Source of the DNA: Bacteroidales bacterium
Lineage (GTDB): Bacteria; Bacteroidota; Bacteroidia; Bacteroidales; ML635J-15
Length of the DNA: 5,629 nucleotides
Direction: 5' to 3'
Assembly: GCA_007130555.1 (NCBI GenBank)
Contig: SLSH01000027.1
Coordinates: 1 to 5,629 of the forward strand
The translations under genes were made by a program, and so were the position numbers. Below are positions 1 through 5,629 of this stretch, one piece after another; within the stretch, counting starts at the first letter, position 1, and the number at the start of each line of letters is the position of its first letter. Below the pieces are notes generated by a model that saw only the letters and a list, made by a program, of their open reading frames with translations, ran no database searches and was not told the origin of the DNA.

Positions 1-134
1 ATATAATTTTTTTTGAAACATTATATTTAATACAAAATTGAGGCTAAGTAATCAATTATTTTTATGATTTTTAAATGTAAAAAAATGAGAGTTTTTTAAT
101 TTTTAAATTTTACATAACTCAAATTTATTAAAAA

Positions 135-1157
135 TTACTCTATCTCACTAATAAATTTTTCATTAAAATCTTCCCACGATTCCGATTTATACAGTTTTAG
201 ACTTATAAAACTTAAATATCTTTCAATAATTTTCGGGGGGTAATATCCTCTTAGAGCAAAAATCAGATTGGATCCGGAATCGAAAAATATCATTGCGGGA
301 AGTCTTATATCAGGTTGTAGCAACGTGATTGTTAATTGATGCGGATATCCTAACTGTTCTCCTTCATTTATAAATACATTATCTAAAATTTCCAAAGTAT
401 CTTTTGTGTCATAATTAATTTTTGCGGAGTAAAATTCTTCGTTAAGATATCTGCTTACTACAGGATGTTTAAAAACTGAATTAATCATCATTTTACTACC
501 GTTGGCATAATCGGAATTTAAGAATAGTATCATTTTTTTGGGTTCATGTTTCATTTTTTCGGCGATATCATCAAAATCAATCCAATTAACGACTCCGTCA
601 ATATTTTCCGAAAAATCGGTATTGAAAGTATTTTTATAATCAACATCAAAATCTGTAAAGTCGCAATTTTTATTTATTTTTTCTGCAAAATATACTAACA
701 GCGATTCAATTCTGTCAGGTTCCATATATCCGGGTACGGGGTATGCTCTGAAATCATCATCAATATAAACGGTTGTAGGGAAAGACATTCTGCCACCCAT
801 TAAAGCTTGTGCAAGTTGATGAGAAGGACGCCTTCCTTGTCCGTCATTTATATATGTATTCCCTTTATACTCGATAGTATCTTTTCGTTCTGCATTAAAT
901 TTTACCGGATAAAAATGAGTGTTTATATACGATGCAATAGCAGGGTTTCCATACGTGTTTTCGTCCATTCTTTTGCACCATCCGCACCAGTCTGTGTACA
1001 TATTTATTAAAATAATTTTAGGGGCTTCTTCTTGTTTTTTTACCGCTTCTTCAAAACTCATCCAGTTTACTAAAGAAGTGCTTTGAGCAGGTGTATTTAA
1101 ATAAGAGATTAAAACAAACAGGCTTATTTTAAGATATATTAAAGATAATTTTTTCAT
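135..1157 (-). CDS. Secreted tandem thioredoxin-fold protein, second domain lacking the CxxC
   Basis: A 340-residue protein, probably acting in the periplasm or on the outer side of the envelope as a thiol-disulfide reductase or chaperone-like protein; the substrate is unknown. Residues 1-24 form a signal peptide (MKK, hydrophobic stretch, then PAQ), with likely cleavage before Gln25. This is why the start is set at 1157 and not at the in-frame ATG at 1226, which would bury the signal peptide behind 23 extra residues and overlap pepD. Domain 1 (about 30-178) carries WCGWCK with Cys58 and Cys61 and a candidate cis-proline at Pro127. Domain 2 (about 190-339) is a copy of domain 1 at a constant offset of 160 residues for more than 100 positions; the CGWC site reads ANGS (218-221), so it cannot do thiol chemistry there, while Pro287 is kept. 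Both copies end in a similar aromatic-x-Asp-Phe tail (167-170, 328-331). The gene is divergent from pepD. The fold and secretion are well supported; the exact role is not. Confidence 0.88.
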   Translation of the reverse strand: MKKLSLIYLKISLFVLISYLNTPAQSTSLVNWMSFEEAVKKQEEAPKIILINMYTDWCGWCKRMDENTYGNPAIASYINTHFYPVKFNAERKDTIEYKGNTYINDGQGRRPSHQLAQALMGGRMSFPTTVYIDDDFRAYPVPGYMEPDRIESLLVYFAEKINKNCDFTDFDVDYKNTFNTDFSENIDGVVNWIDFDDIAEKMKHEPKKMILFLNSDYANGSKMMINSVFKHPVVSRYLNEEFYSAKINYDTKDTLEILDNVFINEGEQLGYPHQLTITLLQPDIRLPAMIFFDSGSNLIFALRGYYPPKIIERYLSFISLKLYKSESWEDFNEKFISEIE

Positions 1158-1203
1158 AATTATAATTTTTATTTGTAATTTTATGATTTTAATTATTAAC
1201 CGA

Positions 1204-1211
1204 CAAAAATA
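1204..1211 (-). promoter_or_regulatory. Candidate -7 box for the thioredoxin-like gene
   Basis: Read on the minus strand this is TATTTTTG, a match to the Bacteroidota -7 consensus TAnnTTTG. Transcription would begin near 1197 and leave a leader of about 40 nt before the ATG at 1157. I find no TTG or TTTG at the usual 17-23 bp upstream; the nearest TTTG lies only 12 bp away (1224-1227), inside the pepD start region. The consensus occurs by chance often in AT-rich DNA, so the support comes mainly from its position in a 61-bp divergent spacer. Confidence 0.4.
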
Positions 1212-1218
1212 TAAATTT

Positions 1219-2676
1219 ATGAGCAAAATTAAAAATTTAAATCCGGAAAGAGTATGGAAACATTTTTACAACCTTACTCAAATTCCAAGACCATCCAAAA
1301 ATGAAGCCAAAATTATAGAATTTATGAAAAAATTTGGTGAAGATTTGGGATTAGAAACAATAGTTGATGAAGTTGGCAATGTAATGATACGTAAACCTGC
1401 CGTACAAGGGATGGAAAATCGTATGGGTGTAATTTTTCAGGGACATCTTGATATGGTGCCACAAAAAAACTCAGATAAAGTTCATGATTTTGAAAAAGAC
1501 CCAATAAATGTATTTGTTGACGGAGAATGGGTTACCGCAGACGGAACTACTCTCGGCGCAGATAACGGTATCGGTGTTGCAGTTGCAATGGCTGTTCTTG
1601 AAGCTAATAATATTGAACATGGTCTTGTGGAAGCATTATTTACAATTGATGAAGAAACAGGAATGACAGGTGCAAATAATCTTAAACCGGGAATTCTTAA
1701 AGGTGATATACTATTAAATACAGACTCCGAAGATGAAGGGGAAATATATGTCGGATGTGCAGGAGGTGTTGAAGTTCATGTAAATATGAATTATAACGAA
1801 CATAGTGCCCCGACAGGATATACTGCATATAAACTTGCAGCAACAGGTCTTAAAGGAGGACATAGCGGTATGGATATCAATATCGGCAGATCAAATTCCA
1901 ATAAATTACTGTTCAGATTTTTAAATCATTGTTTATATAATTTTGATTTTAAACTTTCGGATGTTGCAGGTGGAGATCTGAGAAATGCAATTCCGAGAGA
2001 ATCATTTGCAACCATTCTGATATTGAATAGTCAAATTCAAAAATTTGAAGAAGAAGTTAAATTATTCGAAAATAATTATAAAAATGAATTTAGTGCCACA
2101 GAACCGGATTTAAGTTTTAAGGCAAATAAAACCGATATGCCGGCAAAAATTATTGATGATAATGCAAAAGAAAAAATGATTAAAGCTTGTTTTGCTTGTC
2201 CGCACGGTGTGGAAAGAATGAGTGACAGTATGCCGGGATTAGTGGAAACTTCAAATAATTTTGCAATTGCAATCTGTAAAGACGGTAAGTTTAATGTTAA
2301 TTGTCTTGTAAGAAGTTCTGTTGATACTGCAAAAGTTGCTGTACAATACAAAATAGGAACAATTTTTGACCTTATCGGTGCGGACGTAAGCTTTGAAGGT
2401 TCGTATCCGGGTTGGAAACCAAATATGGATTCGACAATTCTAAAAACAATGCAAAAAGTTTATTCCGATAAGTTTGGAAAAACTCCTAAAATTATGGCTA
2501 TTCATGCAGGATTAGAATGTGGAATACTTGGAGCAGCATACCCTAACTGGGATATGATTTCTTATGGTCCAACTATTAGATTCCCTCATTCGCCGGATGA
2601 AAAAGTTCATATAGAAAGTGTACAGAAATTCTGGGATTTTACTATAGAAATTTTAAAGAATATACCGATTAAGTAA
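1219..2676 (+). CDS. pepD: Cytosolic Xaa-His / non-specific dipeptidase, M20 family (PepD type)
   Basis: A 485-residue zinc aminopeptidase-fold enzyme that hydrolyses dipeptides, classically carnosine-like Xaa-His and many other dipeptides, in the cytoplasm. There is no signal peptide. The length equals that usual for bacterial PepD, and all M20 active-site blocks are visible: GHLDMVP with His76 (zinc) and Asp78; LGADNG with Asp115 (bridging zinc ligand); DEETG with Glu145 (general base) and Glu146 (zinc); NTDSEDEG with Asp169 (zinc); HAGLECG at 429-435; and PHSPDE with His457 (last zinc ligand). The inserted lid/dimerisation domain spans roughly 185-395 and includes GGHSG at 213-217. Residue roles are assigned by family analogy. 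ATG 1219 is chosen because MSKIKNLNPERVW matches the usual PepD N-terminus; the in-frame ATG at 1183 would add 12 residues of leader-like sequence. No Shine-Dalgarno sequence is seen. The gene stands alone, bounded by a divergent spacer and a terminator. The AbgA/AbgB peptidases are also M20, but these motifs and the length fit PepD better. Confidence 0.95.
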   Translation: MSKIKNLNPERVWKHFYNLTQIPRPSKNEAKIIEFMKKFGEDLGLETIVDEVGNVMIRKPAVQGMENRMGVIFQGHLDMVPQKNSDKVHDFEKDPINVFVDGEWVTADGTTLGADNGIGVAVAMAVLEANNIEHGLVEALFTIDEETGMTGANNLKPGILKGDILLNTDSEDEGEIYVGCAGGVEVHVNMNYNEHSAPTGYTAYKLAATGLKGGHSGMDINIGRSNSNKLLFRFLNHCLYNFDFKLSDVAGGDLRNAIPRESFATILILNSQIQKFEEEVKLFENNYKNEFSATEPDLSFKANKTDMPAKIIDDNAKEKMIKACFACPHGVERMSDSMPGLVETSNNFAIAICKDGKFNVNCLVRSSVDTAKVAVQYKIGTIFDLIGADVSFEGSYPGWKPNMDSTILKTMQKVYSDKFGKTPKIMAIHAGLECGILGAAYPNWDMISYGPTIRFPHSPDEKVHIESVQKFWDFTIEILKNIPIK

Positions 2677-2701
2677 ATATTTCAAATCGGTATAATTTTT
2701 T
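2661..2701 (+). terminator. Rho-independent terminator of pepD
   Basis: A perfect 10-bp inverted repeat, TATACCGATT (2661-2670) and AATCGGTATA (2685-2694), encloses a 14-nt loop and is followed after one A by six T residues (2696-2701). The left arm is made of the final sense codons of pepD (Ile-Pro-Ile region) and the TAA stop at 2674-2676 sits in the loop. The stem has only three G-C pairs, so its strength is moderate, but the perfect arms plus T-run make it the clearest terminator in the window. Confidence 0.75.
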
Positions 2702-2725
2702 AGCGTAAAAGAAGAGAGATAAAGA

Positions 2726-2739
2726 GTGAGTTGTGAGTT
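2726..2739. repeat. Tandem heptamer GTGAGTT x2
   Basis: Two perfect adjacent copies of GTGAGTT lie at 2726-2732 and 2733-2739, in a purine-rich stretch (2707-2737) between the pepD terminator and the S9 promoter. The function is unknown. It is short enough to be chance, but could be a fragment of a dispersed intergenic repeat. Confidence 0.45.
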
Positions 2740-2768
2740 TTCGGGTTTCTAAAAAAATCTGCATTAAA

Positions 2769-2801
2769 TTTGAAGTAATAATATTTTTTTTAATATGTTT
2801 G
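2769..2801 (+). promoter_or_regulatory. Bacteroidota-type promoter for the S9 peptidase-AbgT unit
   Basis: TATGTTTG at 2794-2801 matches the -7 consensus TAnnTTTG, and TTTG at 2769-2772 provides the -33 element with a 21-bp spacer, within the range known for this phylum. Transcription should start near 2808, giving a leader of about 30 nt before the ATG at 2839. It lies downstream of the pepD terminator and is the only complete two-part promoter I found in the intergenic DNA. Confidence 0.6.
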
Positions 2802-2819
2802 TATTCTTTTTTTTTACAA

Positions 2820-2838
2820 ATTAATTGACAGAATTAAT
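2820..2838. repeat. Inverted repeat touching the S9 start codon
   Basis: ATTAATT (2820-2826) and AATTAAT (2832-2838) are perfect 7-bp inverted arms around GACAG, and the right arm ends directly before the ATG at 2839. It could be an operator or a weak leader hairpin. All paired bases are A/T, so chance is a serious alternative in this AT-rich spacer. Confidence 0.3.
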
Positions 2839-4866
2839 ATGAAAAAAATAACTTGCTTTATTTCAATTGTTTTTATTGGTTTTAATCTTTTATTTGCACA
2901 AAAGGGGCTTCTTCCGGAACATTTATCCGAAATTAAAATGGTAAACGAAGTATCGGTTTCCGATAACGGGAATTATGTTGCATATACTTTAATTATTCCA
3001 AAAAGCATTGAAGACGGAATTGGAACCAGATACAGCGAACTTCATGTTTTTGATATTGTTAAAAATGAAAATATATCATTAAAAAAAGGAGAAGTAAATA
3101 TTTCATCACTTTCGTGGATGCCGGATAATGACAAAATCTGTTTCAGACAAAATACAGATGAAACCAATGGAAATCAGGTTTTTAGTTTGGATATTTCCAG
3201 TGGAGAAATAACACAGCTTACCGATTTTGAAAGAACAGTAAATTCTTATCAGTTTATAAATTCCGATGAATTATTATTTGTTGCAAGACAAACAATATCA
3301 GACGAGAGAGAAGCATTAAACGAAAAAGGAATAGACATTAAGATTTTTGAAGAGGAGTTATTGCATATAGAGTTATATCGATATAATATTCAGGAACAAA
3401 CAAGCGAAATAATTATTAAGGACATAACTGTTTATGATTTTGAAATATCTCCTGACGGAACAAAAATTGCTCTTGCAGTATCTGAGAAAAATCTTATTGA
3501 CTATTATTATATGTTTCAACGCATACATATAATTGACTTGAAAACAGGAGAAATAATTAAAATATTTGATAATCCCGGCAAATTAGGAAAAATGGCTTGG
3601 TGTCCCGACAGCAAAAAACTTGCATTTATATCAGCTTCTGATTTATACGACTCGGTTTGTGGCAGTTTGTTTATTCTTGACCCGAAAGATAAAGAACAAA
3701 GTTTTAGTGATTTAAAAAATCTTGTTGAAGGACTGGAATTATCTGTTATTGATATTGCATGGGAAGACAGCGAAAATATATTATACGCAGCCGAAGAAAG
3801 TGTTGATATAGGACTTACAAGATTGAACATTAACGATATGAGCAGAGAAACCGTACTTGCAGGCGGGAAAATCGTTTACAGTCGTTTTTTTAAATCGGAT
3901 GAGAATATTTTCTTTGCAGGTAATACATGGCAGTATCCCAATGAATTAATTCAATATGATTTAAAAAACAAAAAAATAAATAAACTTACCGACCATAATT
4001 CATGGTTAGCAGAGATTGAATTGTCAAAACAGGAGAAAATCACATATTTTGCCCGTGACGGCAAAGATATTGACGGAGTATTGGTTTATCCGCTTGATTA
4101 TAAAGAAGGTGAAAAATATCCGCTGATTGTTTATATTCATGGCGGACCCGAGGCTTGTGTCAAAAATGGCTGGCAGTCTCATTATTCAAGATGGGGTCAG
4201 TTTGCCTCATCAAAAGGATTTTTTGTTTTTTCTCCTAATTACCGGGCAAGTTCGGGCAGAGGAGTTGACTTTACAATGGTAGGTTTCGGAGATTTATTGG
4301 GAGTTGAATATGACGATGTTCTGGACGGAATTGATTACTTAATTGAAACCGGCATGGTTGACAAAAATAAAGTAGGAATCGGGGGAGGTTCGTATGGGGG
4401 TTATTTTGCGGCATACTCGGCAACAAAGCATACCGACAGATTTGCAGCGTCAGTAGTTTTTGTAGGAATTGCAAATCAGGTTTCGAAACGTAAAATAACA
4501 GATATTCCTTATGAAGATTATTACGTACACTGGGGATTTTGGACACACGAAAATCACGATAAAGTCTGGAATGCAAGTCCTGTTAAATATGCACATAAAA
4601 GCAAAACTCCTACTTTGATTTTGCACGGAGAAGAAGATCCCAGAATTCCTGTTTCTCAGGGGTTAGAACTTTACAGGGCATTAAAATTACACGGCAAAGC
4701 ACCGGTTCGCTTTGTATTATATCCCGGTGAGGGACACGGAAATGCAAAGAACATCAACAGGTATGATTATCTGCTAAGGACATTGGAATGGTTTGAATAT
4801 TATCTAATCACAAATCCCGGCTCCAAAGAAATGCCGGATAAATATATTGATTACAACATAAATTAA
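2839..4866 (+). CDS. Secreted S9 (prolyl oligopeptidase) family serine peptidase
   Basis: A 675-residue exported serine peptidase expected to cleave short peptides, as an acylaminoacyl- or dipeptidyl-peptidase type. Residues 1-20 are a signal peptide ending in LFA, so the mature chain would begin with Gln21. Residues of about 25-390 form a beta-propeller, with PD40-like blade motifs SWMPDNDKI (92-100), SPDGTKIALAV (204-214), CPDSKKLAFIS (255-265) and a degenerate one near 307-316. The alpha/beta-hydrolase domain covers about 405-665: YIHGGP at 432-437 (oxyanion region), GGGSYGGY with nucleophile Ser518, HGEEDPR with Asp600, and GEGHGN with His633. The complete triad in the usual order and spacing argues for an active enzyme. 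The C-terminal region resembles the S9C acylaminoacyl-peptidase-like group more than DPP4. Only 12 bp separate it from the AbgT gene, so they probably share a transcript. Exact substrate preference cannot be read from sequence, so no symbol is given. Confidence 0.93.
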   Translation: MKKITCFISIVFIGFNLLFAQKGLLPEHLSEIKMVNEVSVSDNGNYVAYTLIIPKSIEDGIGTRYSELHVFDIVKNENISLKKGEVNISSLSWMPDNDKICFRQNTDETNGNQVFSLDISSGEITQLTDFERTVNSYQFINSDELLFVARQTISDEREALNEKGIDIKIFEEELLHIELYRYNIQEQTSEIIIKDITVYDFEISPDGTKIALAVSEKNLIDYYYMFQRIHIIDLKTGEIIKIFDNPGKLGKMAWCPDSKKLAFISASDLYDSVCGSLFILDPKDKEQSFSDLKNLVEGLELSVIDIAWEDSENILYAAEESVDIGLTRLNINDMSRETVLAGGKIVYSRFFKSDENIFFAGNTWQYPNELIQYDLKNKKINKLTDHNSWLAEIELSKQEKITYFARDGKDIDGVLVYPLDYKEGEKYPLIVYIHGGPEACVKNGWQSHYSRWGQFASSKGFFVFSPNYRASSGRGVDFTMVGFGDLLGVEYDDVLDGIDYLIETGMVDKNKVGIGGGSYGGYFAAYSATKHTDRFAASVVFVGIANQVSKRKITDIPYEDYYVHWGFWTHENHDKVWNASPVKYAHKSKTPTLILHGEEDPRIPVSQGLELYRALKLHGKAPVRFVLYPGEGHGNAKNINRYDYLLRTLEWFEYYLITNPGSKEMPDKYIDYNIN

Positions 4867-4878
4867 AAAAATATTATT

Positions 4879-5629
4879 ATGAAAAGTTTTCCGCAAAGAA
4901 TTAAGGGATTTTTAAGTAGATCATTTGCAAAATCTTTGAATTTTATTGAAGTTGTAGGAAATAAATTACCTCATCCCGCAACAATTTTTGCTATGTTGGC
5001 AGTATTGGTTGCAATTCTGTCACTAATCGGTTACTTACTTAACGTTCAGGCACAGCATCCTGTTGACGGAACGATTATTGAAACCAAAAATCTATTAAGT
5101 TCAGACGGTCTCAGATGGATTTACACAAATTTATTGAGGAATTTCCTTTTATTCCCTCCTCTCGGATATGTACTGGTAGTAATGGTTGGTATCGGAGTTG
5201 CCGAAGGTTCGGGACTTTTTACTTTAATGATAAGGGCACTGGTACTTAAATCACCACCCAAATTAATCACTGCATCTATTGTTTTAGCAGGTATCATATC
5301 TCACCTTGCAAGCGAGGCAGGATATGTAGTTTTAATACCATTAGGGGCAATGATTTTTCATGCATTGGGCAGGCATCCGATGGCAGGTCTTGCTGCTGCA
5401 TTTTGTGGTGTAAGCGGAGGTTTTGGAGCAAACTTTTTTGTGGGTTCAATTGATCCGATACTTGCAGGAATATCAGAGTCAGCAGCAGAAATGATTATTC
5501 CCGGAATAAGTGTGAATCCGGCAGTAAATTACTATTTTATGTTTATTTCTAGTTTTCTTGTAATAATTGTAGGGACATGGGTAACCGAAAAAATTGTAGA
5601 ACCAAGATTAGGTAAATACGACGGTCCTG
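4879..5629 (+). CDS. AbgT-family transporter, N-terminal half (cut by window end)
   Basis: An open frame starts at ATG 4879 and runs without a stop to the window edge, giving 250 residues and one extra base; AbgT proteins are about 500-530 residues, so roughly half is seen. Family features include VGNKLPHPATIF (26-37), a first membrane segment of about 33-54, a polar loop with LLSSDGLRWI (72-81), PPLGYVLVVMVGIGVAEGSGL (93-113), ASEAGYVVLIPL (144-155), ALGRHPMAGLAAAF (162-175), GVSGGFGANFFVGSIDP (177-193) and a further membrane segment of about 218-236. Asp192-Pro193 seem to match the conserved Asp-Pro region of structurally studied members MtrF and YdaH. The family includes E. coli AbgT, a p-aminobenzoyl-glutamate importer, and members reported to expel sulfonamides; direction and substrate here are open. 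It lies in the inner membrane. It follows the S9 gene by 12 bp in the same frame, without a Shine-Dalgarno sequence, and presumably uses the promoter at 2769-2801. Confidence 0.92.
   Translation, partial: MKSFPQRIKGFLSRSFAKSLNFIEVVGNKLPHPATIFAMLAVLVAILSLIGYLLNVQAQHPVDGTIIETKNLLSSDGLRWIYTNLLRNFLLFPPLGYVLVVMVGIGVAEGSGLFTLMIRALVLKSPPKLITASIVLAGIISHLASEAGYVVLIPLGAMIFHALGRHPMAGLAAAFCGVSGGFGANFFVGSIDPILAGISESAAEMIIPGISVNPAVNYYFMFISSFLVIIVGTWVTEKIVEPRLGKYDGP

Noticed and set aside
75..115. ATGTAAAA / TTTTACAT inverted repeat as a terminator for the thioredoxin-like gene
   Set aside because: The stem is 8 bp with one G-C pair and a 25-nt loop; in such AT-rich DNA this is expected by chance.
120..127. 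Minus-strand TAAATTTG as a promoter box for a gene left of the window
   Set aside because: It matches TAnnTTTG, but there is no -33 element at the right distance and no visible downstream gene; several chance matches are expected in a window this AT-rich.
807..1010. Plus-strand open frame of 67 codons inside the thioredoxin-like gene
   Set aside because: It lies wholly antisense to a gene with clear domain motifs, and its translation shows no recognisable family.
1183..1218. Longer N-terminus for PepD, starting at 1183
   Set aside because: The 12 extra residues are untypical of PepD; the start at 1219 gives the standard 485 residues.
1158..1226. Longer N-terminus for the thioredoxin-like protein, starting at 1226
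   Set aside because: It would put 23 Ile/Lys-rich residues before a clean signal peptide, overlap the pepD start and cover the likely promoter.
1322..1504. Minus-strand open frame of 60 codons inside pepD
   Set aside because: It is antisense to the strongly conserved catalytic blocks of pepD and looks like a coding shadow.
2076..2351. Minus-strand open frame of 91 codons inside pepD
   Set aside because: It is an antisense shadow; its hydrophobic look follows from reading the pepD codons in reverse.
3516..3830. Minus-strand open frame of 104 codons inside the S9 gene
   Set aside because: It is antisense to the propeller region, with no start context or family likeness.
4271..4576. Minus-strand open frame of 101 codons inside the S9 gene
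   Set aside because: It is antisense to the region holding the catalytic serine and is a shadow of a well-supported gene.
4864..4881. Possible fusion of the S9 peptidase and AbgT by stop-codon read-through, since both are in the same frame
   Set aside because: A TAA stop plus four codons separate them, and each protein has its own complete start and end; being in the same frame has a one-in-three chance.

Overview
The window reads as a piece of an AT-rich Bacteroidota chromosome. Four things point that way: starts without Shine-Dalgarno sequences but with A/T-rich leaders, promoter boxes of the TAnnTTTG type, signal peptides ending in Ala-Gln, and the particular protein families present. I cannot place it below phylum level. 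It looks like an ordinary chromosomal region for protein and peptide use. I see no mobile element, CRISPR array, RNA gene or defence system, and nothing that amounts to a new multi-gene system.

Layout, left to right. Positions 1-134 are very AT-rich and non-coding, with no convincing feature. Positions 135-1157 (minus strand) encode a secreted protein made of two tandem thioredoxin-like domains; the second has lost both active-site cysteines. A 61-bp divergent spacer (1158-1218) separates it from a complete pepD-type M20 dipeptidase on the plus strand (1219-2676). A rho-independent terminator closes pepD, and its left arm lies inside the last codons of the gene. A 137-bp spacer (2702-2838) follows with a good Bacteroidota-type promoter. 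This drives a secreted S9 serine peptidase (2839-4866) and, 12 bp after its stop, the first half of an AbgT-family membrane transporter (4879 to the window edge).

How they may work together (inference): the S9 enzyme would release short peptides outside the cytoplasm, the AbgT-type carrier may move a small peptide-like or p-aminobenzoyl-glutamate-like compound across the inner membrane, and the cytosolic PepD-type enzyme hydrolyses dipeptides. Only the S9 and AbgT genes look co-transcribed; pepD is a separate unit and the thioredoxin-like gene is divergent. The points most worth a second look are the redox-dead duplicate in the thioredoxin-like protein and the S9/AbgT pairing.
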